From contig CM059187.1 of assembly GCA_030323885.1 (NCBI GenBank), positions 136,193,239-136,257,238 of the forward strand: a DNA stretch of 64,000 bases. The letters run 5' to 3'. The stretch comes from Branchipolynoe longqiensis (Eukaryota > Annelida > Polychaeta > Phyllodocida > Polynoidae). Both the position numbers and the translations under genes were made by a program. The notes under the pieces were generated by a model. It was not told the origin of the DNA, ran no database searches, and saw only the letters and a program-made list of their open reading frames with translations. Positions 21,288-30,687 of the stretch are shown one piece after another; position 1 is the stretch's first letter, and every line of letters begins with the position of its first letter.

Positions 21288-21855
21288 GAGGTCCTACTTC
21301 TTTTGTTAGGTCTTTACTGTGTTGGCTTTCTAGCTGGTCAGCCTTGAATTCACTCATCTGGCAAATTTCTATACATTTTTGGAGAGTCAAGTCAGCCGTT
21401 TGCAGTAACTTGTTTCTTAGCTCGATACCGTTCACACCTGCTACTATGCAGTCACGCAGTCGTGACTCCTCTGTGGGCCCATACTCGCAATCGGTTACGC
21501 GGTCCCGCAGTGCAGTGATATAGGTGTTAATGTCTTCAGTAGTTTGATTGTGTGTATTGAAACGGTATCGAGTAATAATTAAATTTGCCCTGCCAGTGCA
21601 ATGCTCCTTGAAGGCCTTTATCAGTGGTTCGATGCCGTCTTCCTCGTCAGATTGTAAGTGCAGGTTTGCATGCACCCTTTGAGCCTCCTCACCAGCCACA
21701 TGTAGGAACACGCAGCATTGAACGTCCTCTGTTTTCTCTTTCACACCTGCAGCAGTTGCATAAATCTTATACGCTCGGTACCATTTTTTCCAGTTTGTTG
21801 CTGCATTATTATCCAAAATGAGAGGACCAGGCGGTTTTCGTCCTGTTAGCGGCAT
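21208..21855 (-). CDS. gag: Gypsy Gag, capsid region
   Basis: The ATG at 21855 lies 13 bp inside the primer-binding site and opens a 215-aa frame (MPLTGRKPPGPLILDN...). WKKWYRAYKIYATAAG and later FNTHNQTTEDINTYITALRD match the helical capsid/retrotrans_gag pattern of animal gypsy elements (the NWxxWxxxF/Y and F..R.Q...E.....Y..L style). The C-terminus runs into poly-Gln where the CCHC frame takes over. The protein would form the virus-like particle around element RNA. Confidence 0.8.
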   Translation of the reverse strand: MPLTGRKPPGPLILDNNAATNWKKWYRAYKIYATAAGVKEKTEDVQCCVFLHVAGEEAQRVHANLHLQSDEEDGIEPLIKAFKEHCTGRANLIITRYRFNTHNQTTEDINTYITALRDRVTDCEYGPTEESRLRDCIVAGVNGIELRNKLLQTADLTLQKCIEICQMSEFKADQLESQHSKDLTKEVGPHDKDDRCTCDTRTDSAILENPKQQQQ

Positions 21856-21867
21856 CTTGGTAGCACA

Positions 21868-21877
21868 TCTGATACCA
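21868..21877 (-). promoter_or_regulatory. Primer-binding site, tRNA-iMet-like
   Basis: The minus strand reads TGGTATCAGA immediately after the 5' LTR. This is the start of the initiator-Met tRNA-type primer-binding sequence; the match extends for about 10 bases only. Confidence 0.75.
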
Positions 21878-22017
21878 TGTAACGTGTAAGTAAGGAACGT
21901 CCCCACAGCTTGGTGGCTAGTTAACAAGTGAGTTTATTTATAGAACGGAGATCCCACTGCTATGTCTCACCGCGCACACGGGTGGCGGCTCACATACGTA
22001 CACATATATATATGACA
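21878..22017 (-). repeat. Ty3/gypsy 5' LTR (right copy)
   Basis: 140 bp, tgtaacgtg...tatgaca on the plus strand, the partner of 17799-17938. It should contain the element promoter on the minus strand. A TATATATA run lies near its 5' border. Confidence 0.9.
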
Positions 22018-22061
22018 GTGTCGGTGTCGGTGTGGATGGTTGTGTGTGTAGAGAGAGAGAG

Positions 22062-22530
22062 TTGGTTGGTTGGTTGTTGGAGTTTTACGTCGTGCCAACA
22101 TCAAATGTCATATCAGGATAGGTACCGACTTGATTGGTTGCTTGTTGGAGTTTTAAGTCCCCGCTACATCTCAGGTCATATCAGGACGGGTACCGACTTG
22201 TTGGTTGGTTGGTTGGTTGGTTGTTGGAGTTTTACATCCCCACAATATCTAAGGTCCGGAGTTATCAGGACTTATGACAACGCACACTCATGTTTATTGT
22301 ATAGTGCTACCCCACTAGGAGACCATGCTGATAAGTAATAACCCACTCAGTAATGTTATCTCGTCACCGAGCCAAGCAGTCGTTGCCCTATCCTAATAAT
22401 CCAGAACGCCTGGCTAGGAAGTGACAAGTATCAATTTTGTGAGTCATTGGTTTGACTCGACGGGGAATTGAATTCCCGACCTTCCGCACAGGAAGCCTGT
22501 GCTCTATCGATTCGGCCATCGCGTTCCGTG
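22062..22530 (-). mobile_element. SINE-1: full copy plus two stacked 3' ends
   Basis: 22200-22530 is a full head A copy (cgatggccgaatcgatagag on the minus strand). Immediately left are two more truncated 3' ends at 22062-22135 and 22136-22200, each starting again with the ttggttg...ttggagtttta border. This looks like repeated insertion or slippage at the CAAC tail. Confidence 0.8.
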
Positions 22531-22830
22531 TGCGGGTGAGTTCGTGTATGGTGGCACGAGGGCTCGTGTCGGTGAGTGTATGCTGGTGGCGGTGGGTGTG
22601 GGTGTATTTCGGTGTGGGTGTGAGTGTGGGTGCTGACGTCATTTGGTGCATGCTTGAGAGGGGGGGGGGGGGGGTTGGATGGACGGTATATGTCACGGAG
22701 TTGGGAGTAGGGTGGAGGGGGGGGGGGTTATGAGTAAATATGTTTCAGTTTAGGTGTGGGTTTTGGTGTCTGTGATGGTGTGGGTGGGGTGTGCGCATGT
22801 GTTAGGGTGTTTGTGGGGGTAAAAGTGTAA
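22531..22830. repeat. GT/GGGTGT simple sequence with G runs
   Basis: Includes G runs at 22660-22674 and 22719-22728. No gene. Confidence 0.75.
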
Positions 22831-23661
22831 AGGCCCTGTCACACTACGACGTTTCCGCCGGCGCGCCGGCAACGCGCAAAATATTTGCAACCCGTCGGCA
22901 CGCGTCCAACTCTATGCGCTTTCGGAGAAAGTTTGATGCGGCGCAGCGTGTTAGTAGCATGCTATAAGCGCGCGGCCAACGCGTTTCGACGCGCGTCAGA
23001 ACAACATGTCAATGTCCCACCAGCGGGTTCCCAGCGTGCCATCGGCGTGTTGTCGGCACGCTGTCGGCGCGCTGTCAGCGCGTTGATGGCGCGTTGGTGT
23101 CGCGTTAGTACTGTGTCAACGCGTACATACCCGCCAGCAACACGTTAGGACGCGCCCGCAGCGCGTCCACACCGTGCGGCCAACGCGTCCAGGCACGCCG
23201 GCAACACGTCCAATGCGCCGAGATACGCTGGAGCAATGCCAATAGCGCGCCCACTACCCGTCGATGGGACGTTACGGACGCGCCGACGGAACGGTCGCAT
23301 TTTGGGGGAAAAAAAGCCAACGTTAACTGACGTTGATCAACGGTCTGCCAGCGTTCTGTCGGCGCGCCGCCAACGTGTGTCAACGTGTTGCTAACGCGTC
23401 CGTAACACGCCCGCCAACACGCAGCCGCGGGTTGCGGCCCATCGAAAGTTTTGTGCAAGCACAAAACCTTGATGTGGCTCGACGCGCACCGACGTGTCCA
23501 TTCACATGTTGCTATGTACCGACGCGCCGGTAACGCGCCAGTAACGCGCCGGCAACACGCCGGTAACGTACCGGACGTGTACCGCCGTTTTGAACAAAAA
23601 GCCAACCCGTCGGCACGCGTCGAAGTGCGTTGGTGAGAAACGTTGTAGTGTGACAGGGCCT
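22831..23661. mobile_element. Foldback MITE F6
   Basis: The termini aggccctgtcacactacgac and gttgtagtgtgacagggcct are inverted repeats, flanked by taa and tta. The interior is a long run of degenerate 10-mers (gcgccggcaacacg style). The conserved hairpin AAGTTTTG TGCAAGCA CAAAACCTT is at 23446-23470. The second half largely mirrors the first on the opposite strand, so a single strand could fold into one long stem. No coding capacity. Confidence 0.8.
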
Positions 23662-24204
23662 TTAATACCCCTGTCACATTACAACGTTTCTGCCGGCGTG
23701 CCGGCAATGCACAAAATATTTGCAACCCGTCAAGAGACGTCCAACTTTTCGGCGTTTTGGGAGAAAACTGGACGGGTTAGTAGCATGGTATTAGCGCGCG
23801 GCCAACGAGGTTCGACGCGCGGCGGACGAAAGTGTCAACGTCCTGCCAGCGGGTTCCCAGCGTGTTGTTAGCGTGTTGTCGGCGCGCTGTCGACGCATTG
23901 ACGGCGTGGACGCAGCGAGTTTGTACCGTGTTAGTATTGTGTGGACCCGTACACACCAGCCCCCAACACGTCAGGACGCGCCGGCAGCGCATCCAGACCC
24001 GCCGCCAACGCGTCCAGGCACGCCGGCAACACGTCCAACGCGCTGAAAAACGCTGGCGGAGTGCCGACAACGCGCCGATAGCACGCTGATGGCACGCTGG
24101 GAACCTGCTGGCGGGACTTTGCAGATGCGCCGATGGAACGGTCGCAGTTTGGGGGAAAAAAAACCAACGTTAACCGACGTTGATCAACGGTCTGCCAGCG
24201 TTCA

Positions 24205-24573
24205 TGGAGCAGTCACACTACGACGTGTTGGCCCGGCGTTGGACAACGCGTGCCAACGTGTTGTGTTTTTGGTCGAAACGTCGGAACCCGTCGGAACGCG
24301 CCGGCAATGCGTTAGCAACGCGTTGCCGGCGCGTCGGTACACGTCGGTACACTATGATTGACAGGTCGCTTTGATACAACGCGCGGCGCGCGTCGCCCGC
24401 GCCGACAGTTTTGTGCAAGCACAAAACTTTCGGCGCTGGGCGACGCGCGCCGACGTGTTGCGTAGCGTGGGAACCTGGTGAAATTGGGTCAAGTTTGACG
24501 TTTCTCGACGCGTTGAATATATTTAAGCGCGTTGGCGGCACGCCGGAATACACGTCGTAGTGTGACTGCTCCA
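24205..24573. mobile_element. Foldback MITE F8 nested in F7, target duplication TCA
   Basis: The termini tggagcagtcacactacgac and the complement of gtcgtagtgtgactgctcca are perfect for about 24 bp. TCA is present on both sides (24202-24204 and 24574-24576). Its own hairpin TTTTGTGCAAGCACAAAA is at 24407-24424. It is related to, but shorter than, its host element F7. Confidence 0.85.
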
Positions 24574-24869
24574 TCACCTGGCGCGCCGCCAACAGGTATC
24601 GACGTCTTGGTAACATGTCCGTAATGCCCCTCCAACCCGTCGGCGCGCGTCGGTCCGCACCAAAAGTTTTGTGCAAGCACAAAACTTTTGCGGTGTGGAG
24701 CGACGCGCGCCGACAACCGCCGATGTCTGCATTCACACGTTGCTATGTACCGACGCGCCGGAAACGCGCCGGAAACGCCCCGGTAACGTACCGGAGATGT
24801 ACCGACGTTTCGCCCAAAATTGCAACACGTCAGCACGCGTCGACCCTCATTGGGCCGAAACGTCGTAAT

Positions 24870-24986
24870 TGAACAAACGCGAGACAGCTGTACATATAGT
24901 GGCATTTATTCTTACTAGTTTAGCTTGTTACATTAAGATTTAAAGATAGACATGTTGATAAGTTCGAGGATTACAGGCACTTAACC
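24870..24986 (-). repeat. N1 repeat B2
   Basis: 117 bp (tgaacaaacgcgagacagct ... caggcacttaacc), identical to 25253-25369. It forms the 3' terminal end of N1 on the minus strand. Confidence 0.9.
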
Positions 24987-25022
24987 CTATGATTTATGTC
25001 ATTAGTTGGGTGGGTGGGACGG

Positions 25023-25252
25023 CAAATCCACAGGGAGAAGCAGGTCCGATCGATTGAAAAGCTAAGGTCGAAGTGTCCAGACTTTGTAATTAGGTCACAG
25101 GTTTGCTCCGAATTTACAGTAGATGGCGCGTCAGTAGCGGCCAAGTCGTAGTTCACAAGAAATATATAGGTGGCGCCAATGGTCGCTGATCAATGGAGTA
25201 TATACACAGTCTCACGATATCAATTACCCATGTTGAGGACATCATGGACAAT
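25023..25252 (-). repeat. N1 repeat A2
   Basis: 230 bp, identical as far as I can read to A1 at 29969-30198. It abuts B1 directly (ggacaat then tgaacaa). The A2-B1 junction thus preserves the sequence expected where the two outer ends of N1 would meet in a circle. Confidence 0.9.
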
Positions 25253-25369
25253 TGAACAAACGCGAGACAGCTGTACATATAGTGGCATTTATTCTTACTA
25301 GTTTAGCTTGTTACATTAAGATTTAAAGATAGACATGTTGATAAGTTCGAGGATTACAGGCACTTAACC
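25253..25369 (-). repeat. N1 repeat B1
   Basis: 117 bp, identical to B2. The TAA stop codon of the YR frame (25364-25366) lies inside its edge. Confidence 0.9.
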
Positions 25370-26334
25370 AAAGTAGTTAGTAAGTGTTCTGGGAGCCGAA
25401 GAAACTGATTGTCTCGGGACATAGTCATGGACTGCATCGGAGGTCCAGTGACCCAGTTGTCTGATGTCGTGTAGTGATGAGCCTCGTAGTGCGCAGGCCT
25501 GTGCGCCACCGCGTCGCATGCTGTGTAGTGTGATGGCCGCAGGTGCTGGGTGACCCGCTGCCGAGAGGGCGAGTCGTACGGCTGCAATGAATGCTGAGGC
25601 ACGTATCGTTGAGCCATCGGCTGTGATGAAGGCCGGTCCGTCCGGATATGGCGGTGTCCTGGACACGTAGTCCCTCCAGGCATGGAGTGGGCAGAAAGGC
25701 GAGCCGGGTATTGCCGGTATGAGGATGTCTCTGGGAGACGATGATGTGAGTTGCGTCTTGGACGACCTGACACGGACATTGATGCCCATTGGTGTTTGCT
25801 TCAAATCCTTGGCCCGAAGTGAGTGGCCTGGGTCGTACCTGCCGAATCTCGGGAACAGGTTTGACTGCCTGAGCAGCGTGAAGTATGCGATGAGGGTGGC
25901 GGCCACCAGCACGCGGGCCGTTTGGGCCGACCGTCCAGAAGAAACGAACGACATTCCGAACATCCCGTGGAGTCATGGGTGGTGCTTGAACAGTGACGTG
26001 GCATGATGCACGACGAACGCCTCTTTTGAGGAGGCCCACGAGGTAAGTGTCAAAGGCGGAGGTTCTCCCATCGAATGTCAGTACCCAGGTGCGCGCGCCA
26101 CTGATGTAGTTTAGAACGGCACCTGGGGACACGAGACGATCCTGGAGATGGATTATGTAAGACATGATGTGGTACTGAGATGGTTTGAGTGGATCCGCGT
26201 CATGGTCAGTCATGTATGTGTAGTACTCTCTCGCCTGGGCCGCCTTGTTTTTCCAGGTCCCAGCCGCCAGTCCCGCTGCTATAGCATCTAGGAGCCGCTG
26301 GTGATGGCGCTGTGAGTAACCTGGAGAGAGAGCC
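25364..26334 (-). pseudogene. N1 tyrosine recombinase (YR)
   Basis: The N-terminal part (frame open from about 26343, LSPGYSQRHHQRLLDAIA...) has the helical core-binding domain, including YHIMSYIIHLQDR and GAVLNYISGARTW. Near 25945-25965 the frame changes by one surplus base. The catalytic part then has TLLRQSNL (R32 of that frame), SSKTQ (K69), LHSMRRGG (H147, R150), GHW (H172) and HDYV (Y181), the full R-K-HxxR-H-Y set of tyrosine recombinases. There is no ATG at the start. A polypyrimidine tract with AG at 26321-26322 sits exactly before GYSQ, suggesting expression by splicing. The enzyme would insert the circular element. Confidence 0.85.
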
Positions 26335-26339
26335 AAACA
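26321..26339 (-). promoter_or_regulatory. Candidate splice acceptor before N1 YR
   Basis: The minus strand reads tgtttggctctctctccag, followed by GTTACTCAC. It is a pyrimidine-rich tract with a terminal CAG, located just where the YR domain begins. The codon phase (one base before the junction) is the same as in the N2 acceptor. Confidence 0.5.
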
Positions 26340-26357
26340 TTTTTAGTCGAACCCAGG

Positions 26358-27000
26358 TTACAGATTGAGAGTTAGTGCATCGTCATGATTAGCAGTGAGT
26401 GGCTTCAGGCCACCTTCAGCGACGAGGTTCGCCGCCAGCTCCTTAGCACGGGGGTCGAAACACATGCGGCTCAGTGCATCTGCAAGGACAATGTCCTTGC
26501 CCGGTTTGTGGCGGACCAGAATGTCAGTACTCCTCCGTGCAGCGTAAAGCCAGAGCTCGCGGGCACAAGCACAGATCACGGGGGTCGCGACCAGCACCAG
26601 TGCTGAGAACCTGCTGAGATGTGGCATTGTCGGTGTTGATGACTATTGTGTATTGATGAGCCCGGTGAGGCGAGAGGCTCTTGAGTGCAGCAACGAGGTT
26701 CAGAGCCTCGAGTTGTGCGATGTTGTAGTTCCTGTCTCGGATCTGCTGTGAGTATTCCTGAGCGAAGAAGTGAGTGGGAGAGTGCGCGCCACCAGCACGA
26801 AGCGATGAATCACACTCAATGACCCAAAGTTCACGTTCAGCGGGGGGAAGGAGGACCACACCGTTGGAGTGGGCAGCATATCGTGTGAACCAAGCAACGT
26901 CAAGTCCGAGCTCCGGGGGCACTAGGTGCTTGCCCCTGTATGGTGCGTTCCTGAGGGCGGCCAAGATTCTAGACATAAACCTCCTCGCCGGGGGCAACAC
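26358..27000 (-). pseudogene. N1 RNase H
   Basis: Frame 27081-26524 covers LWVIECDSSLRAGGA (first Asp), YNIAQLEALNLVAAL (Glu) and IVINTDNATS (second Asp). After a run of five C on the sense strand (26580-26584) the frame moves by one to 26627-26358, which supplies VLADALSRM (last Asp). All four catalytic residues are therefore present, but in two frames. A preceding shift at 26990-26994 separates it from RT. It degrades RNA in the RNA-DNA hybrid. Confidence 0.8.
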
Positions 27001-28060
27001 ATTTTGCGACGTGCTGCAACCGCCCAACCAAGCGCTGTAGGTCCTTCCGTGATGCCAAGACTCTGGTCCTCCAGGCCTCACACTCTCTGACGACGTCCTG
27101 GAGCCTGTCAGGTGGTATTGTGACGGTCATATTGACAGTAGAGACCAGGAAACCGAGCCACTCGAGCTCAGTTCTGGGCGGCAGACATTTTTGCAGGGCA
27201 AGGTCGAGACCAAGCTGGGCCGCCAGACCGACTATTTCGTGGTAGGCACGCTCTGCCTCTGGTAATGTTTTTGCTGCGCCCACAAAGTCGTCCAGATAAC
27301 AGAGAACATGGTGACCACGGGTTCTCATGAGGTAGACCAGTGCGTTTGTGGTACGCGCGCAGGCCATTGAAGAAGTGCGACAGCCGAAAGGAGGGGCCAG
27401 GTCGAGGTAGATCTTATTATGTAGGGTTATGCCAAGGAGAGGGACTGAGAGGGGGCAAGTCCTAAGTTGTCGGTATGCCCTCGCCAAGTCGACGCACCAG
27501 ACGAAGGCCCCCTTTCCAAGGCGGGTGACCTCGTCTGCCAGGTCAGTTATGCCTGGAAGCTTGTAAGTCATGGGGTGTCCCTGGTACTGGAGCTTCCGAA
27601 TACCTGAGTTGACACTGACACCTAGCGGGTAGCTGAGGTCAACAATGACCCTGCGTTTACTAGTCCCACGCTTCAGGCGGGTCATCATGGGACTGACCTG
27701 CGTCCAAGGCCGAAATGGGGGAACGTCCAAAGGGGCCAATGATGGCACCATGGATAAGCTCTGTGTCGATATAGTCCTGCATGCAGGCCTGATTGTCAGG
27801 ATCGGTGTGATGATTTGCGACTGAGGCGATTGGTGGGCGGTCAGCAGTGTAATCGACCGGCCAACCATATTCTAAGAAGTCAATAAGCTGCTAACGTGCA
27901 TGTAGATGTCGAGGTATTTGAGATGTCTAGCCCAGATGTTGTCAACTGGGTGAGGCCAGATCTCATCGAGGATATGTCTGTAGGTAACGGGTGTGTGTGG
28001 GGGGTTATAAGGAGGCAGTTGGTCGTCCTCGATGTTCATGAGGACGTATTCGACATCATC
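26990..28060 (-). pseudogene. N1 reverse transcriptase
   Basis: The main frame (27868 to 26969) has SKRRVIVDLSYPLGVSVN, FVWCVDLARAYRQL (palm Asp), PFGCRTSSMACART and VLCYLDDFVGAAK (YLDD box), followed by LEWLGFLVST and the thumb. The upstream part (GWPVDYTADRPPIAS, then DYIDTELIHGAIIGPFG) is in another frame, joined at the run of five G at 27717-27721. A further change lies near 27890. Residue patterns match the DIRS/Ngaro RT group (GPF...PF, then SP..TRLKR). RT copies element RNA into DNA. Confidence 0.85.
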
Positions 28061-28561
28061 AGTATTCAGTGTGTTCGACCACCAAAAAGTCTATCAGGCA
28101 GTTCATCATCACAACGCACCCCCAACTGGTCAGCAACAACCGTGTTTGGGGGGTATCGGGTACTGATTAATGGCAAGTAGCGTGAGAGCGAGTGTGAGAT
28201 GTCGTTTGTTGGTATCCAGCAGTCAAACTGTCCCCGGAGGAGGAGCGTCCCATCACCCCCGCGACCCACCACCCGTAAGAGAATCACGGGCGAGATGTCG
28301 TGACTCAGGGGCCCCGTCGATCAGGCTCAGTGGGAGGGGAGGGTTCGCCCCAAGTCACACTCCCAGCAGCTAAATCAAGTCCAGTGTCAGCGGCTGATAG
28401 TACAGCATGCAGAAACAGGTTGAGTACAATTTGAGCCGCCCAGGCGCAGAGGTTTCCCATGACCCAAAAAAGCCTTATCAGGGGCAGGGTGTCGGTCCCC
28501 AGAATGATGGAAGGCACCGCCCGCGATAACAGGAGCAGTGTGGACGAAGCAAGCGGGTTCA
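27868..28561 (-). other. N1 linker between Gag-like and RT regions
   Basis: No recognisable domain in any frame. It is partly open in three frames (28571-28305, 28287-28066) and joins the RT N-terminus near 28050. The counterpart of the long Gag extension of N2 is not recognisable here. Confidence 0.4.
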
Positions 28562-29953
28562 ACTCGTCCACTTAATGAAAAATCCTTATCGTGAGGCTTA
28601 TCATTCAAACTAACCCGGTCCTGGAATCTCCTTTTATTCTGACAGACCTTCTCCTGATGGGGGTTAGCTTTCTTGTTCTTATTTGCACACCAGGCGCAAA
28701 GGTGGCAGCGCCTATCCGGCTGCAGGCCATGGGAGGTTGTGAAGCCACAGTCACCTCCGAGGTTCCAGGGGAGGCATGGCTTCCCGTCGACATCCTTGTT
28801 GTATTCCGGGCGCGTGTAGTCACCCGTCCTGCCAGCATATTGGGAGCTGGCCGAGCCTGCAGCTGATGCGGGCAGATCGGGTCGACGGGCTCCACGGGCC
28901 AGCCTCGACCTGTCCTAGTCGGGTTCCTAGCGCACAGACGTCCCGCTGGACATCCTTGATAGCGTAGGCATCAGCCCAGCCCCGAGGAAGGCGGCCGTCA
29001 GCGATCATAGTAAAGGACAGACTCTGACCACTGACGGCAAGTATGCCAGTCCCAGTTCCCAGCCATGGTCAGGAGCTGGTGCATATGTTCAAACACAGAG
29101 CGGGACCAATCTGCAGGGAGTTTTTTATCTTTACACATTCGACACAGGGCCGCACAATACTCAGAACCATGTGGCCCTCCTCCATACCGATACGATCATT
29201 TTTACTACCGCGTATAACATAACGATGTGGGGCAAGAATTTTATTACCTCTCTTCTTTCCAAGCGCAGATCCCGCGGCCACTAGAAGCTCATTGACAGCA
29301 TCCTCCCTGTCATCGTCACGACCGTAGGCGGGGGACATTGCGTCGAAGCTATGACGTGTTCCAGGGTCAACACACACGCGCGGCGCCCGTGACCGAGAAA
29401 GGAATAAGACTCGAACTCACCGGTGTCGAGGAGAATGTCGACGAGGACGGCAGGCAGGATCGTGGGAGGTCTCAGAGCAGTGGGACGAGGCAGCAGAACG
29501 ACGCCTTGTCGGCTCAAAGGAAATAGGCCTTACCGAATCAGCGAGCAAGGTGTCATGGCCGCCGGCACGCGGCATGACGTCATCGCCCCTGCGGCGTGGA
29601 GTGAGGGATCTGGATTTTCGCCCCTCAGCAACCCTCTGTAGCTTGTCGATCATCAAATTTATGCCAGCGTTAATGTCCGCCATTTGTTTTTGTATTGTAG
29701 CCAGAGCCACGGTCAATCCATCCTCATCAGAGCCGTCCTCGTCGGTGGAGAGTTTGTTGTCTCTGTCGAGCCGCCGTGCCTCGCGCCGCTCCTTAGCTCG
29801 GCTTGAACGAGATTGAATCGTCGGCGTCGTATTGATGTTTTTAGCCACTGACTTCGATCCAGGCTTCGCTTTCTTCCTGCTGATGGAGGTAGTTTGTACG
29901 TCATGGTTAGATGTACCACGTCACTTTGACTTGTTGTTCTTTGCCGCCGGCAT
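28562..29953 (-). pseudogene. N1 Gag-like region, several frames
   Basis: The first ATG (29953-29951) lies 16 bp inside A1 and gives MPAAKNNKSK, then TGA (29923-29921). The same frame goes on with a basic N-terminal region (RSSRAKERREARRLDRD), an acidic stretch and IQKQMADINAGINLMIDKLQ (helical), then Arg/Ser-rich sequence to a second TGA at 29419-29417. It continues in frame (RFDAMSPAYGRDDDREDAVNEL style) to 29069. Later, in another frame, PCLPWNLGGDC and RCHLCAWC with further Cys/His form a zinc-finger segment at about 28776-28640. A WN between the first cysteines is shared with N2. RNA packaging is the inferred role. Confidence 0.65.
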
Positions 29954-29968
29954 TGTTGTCGTAAAGTC

Positions 29969-30198
29969 CAAATCCACAGGGAGAAGCAGGTCCGATCGAT
30001 TGAAAAGCTAAGGTCGAAGTGTCCAGACTTTGTAATTAGGTCACAGGTTTGCTCCGAATTTACAGTAGATGGCGCGTCAGTAGCGGCCAAGTCGTAGTTC
30101 ACAAGAAATATATAGGTGGCGCCAATGGTCGCTGATCAATGGAGTATATACACAGTCTCACGATATCAATTACCCATGTTGAGGACATCATGGACAAT
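29969..30198 (-). repeat. N1 repeat A1
   Basis: 230 bp, caaatccacagggagaagca ... catcatggacaat. It forms the 5' end of N1 on the minus strand and probably holds the promoter; gagtatatacac is a TATA-like word on the plus-strand reading only. Identical to A2. Confidence 0.9.
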
Positions 30199-30213
30199 GT
30201 GACAGGGCCATTA

Positions 30214-30687
30214 GGGTGTAGCGGAAAAGGTGCGTGTTGGTGTGCGTGAGTATGTGTGCTCGTTAGCGTGTGTGTGTGGGGGGGGGGGTGTAGTCAAAGA
30301 CCCTATAATACTAAGACAGCTCACTCAGCATGTACTGTGTAATCAAAATCATCAAACCCACCACTTGGTGCGCTGGCTGTTCTCTTGGTTAAACAGATGA
30401 TATATTAGATGTATAAATGTATATATGAATGTGAAAGATGTGTGATGATGGTGATGATGATGATGATGATGATGATGATGTGTGTTTGTTCATAGCAATT
30501 TCATATTGATGTGTATTCATACTTACCTGTCTCATGTATAATATAATTGTATGTGTTTACATGTGAAACACCAACCAGCAGCTGGGTTGATCAAACCCAC
30601 CACAAGGTAGCACTGCAAAATTTACATTACCATGGGAGAGATAGTGAGTGAGCCGTCTTAGTATTATAGGGTCTTTGGTGTAGTTAA
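30214..30687. other. Unassigned, GAT microsatellite inside
   Basis: Contains G run 30280-30289 and (GAT)n at 30441-30480. The words aagaccctataatactaaga (30298) and gtattatagggtctttggtg (30660-30679) form an inverted pair. 30298-30679 may therefore be a further short TIR element carrying the GAT run. Confidence 0.45.

Larger units (their letters stand above)
17799..22017 (-). mobile_element. Ty3/gypsy LTR retrotransposon, full-length but damaged
   Basis: Order on the minus strand: 5' LTR, primer-binding site, gag, CCHC region, protease, reverse transcriptase, RNase H, integrase, polypurine tract, 3' LTR. RNase H preceding integrase places it in Ty3/gypsy. It is 4.2 kb, short for the group. 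Defects visible are frame changes between gag and pol, one in-frame stop in pol, an altered protease motif and a shortened integrase C-terminus. The roughly 5 percent LTR divergence suggests an older insertion than N1 or N2. Confidence 0.9.
24870..30198 (-). mobile_element. N1: Ngaro/PAT-type YR retrotransposon with split direct repeats
   Basis: On the minus strand: A1 (30198-29969), gag, RT, RNase H, YR, B1 (25369-25253), A2 (25252-25023), a 36-bp spacer, B2 (24986-24870). A1/A2 (230 bp) and B1/B2 (117 bp) look identical. This split direct repeat layout is known from Ngaro and PAT elements, which integrate by a tyrosine recombinase through a circular DNA. Removing N1 restores the F7 terminus exactly, with no target duplication, as expected for that mechanism. 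The coding region has several frame breaks. Confidence 0.9.
23666..30210. mobile_element. Foldback MITE F7, interrupted by F8 and N1
   Basis: The left end tacccctgtcacattacaac is at 23666. The right end is the last 12 bases tgtgacagggcca-type at 30199-30210. Own sequence is 23666-24204, 24574-24869 and 30199-30210. The hairpin AAGTTTTG TGCAAGCA CAAAACTT is at 24664-24687. Without N1 the end would read cgtcgtaatgtgacagggcc, a perfect family terminus, which shows that N1 landed 12 bp from the end of F7. Confidence 0.8.

Noticed and set aside
17799..22017. Exact target duplication CAGT for the gypsy element
   Set aside because: CAGT can be read on both sides only if the LTR is shortened by 3 bp against the shared TG...CA border; the target is repetitive, so the match is not reliable.
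29349..29420. 72-bp intron in N1 gag removing the TGA
   Set aside because: GTGAGT and a TAG acceptor exist and the frame would be kept, but there is no pyrimidine tract; a CGA-to-TGA change explains the stop more simply.
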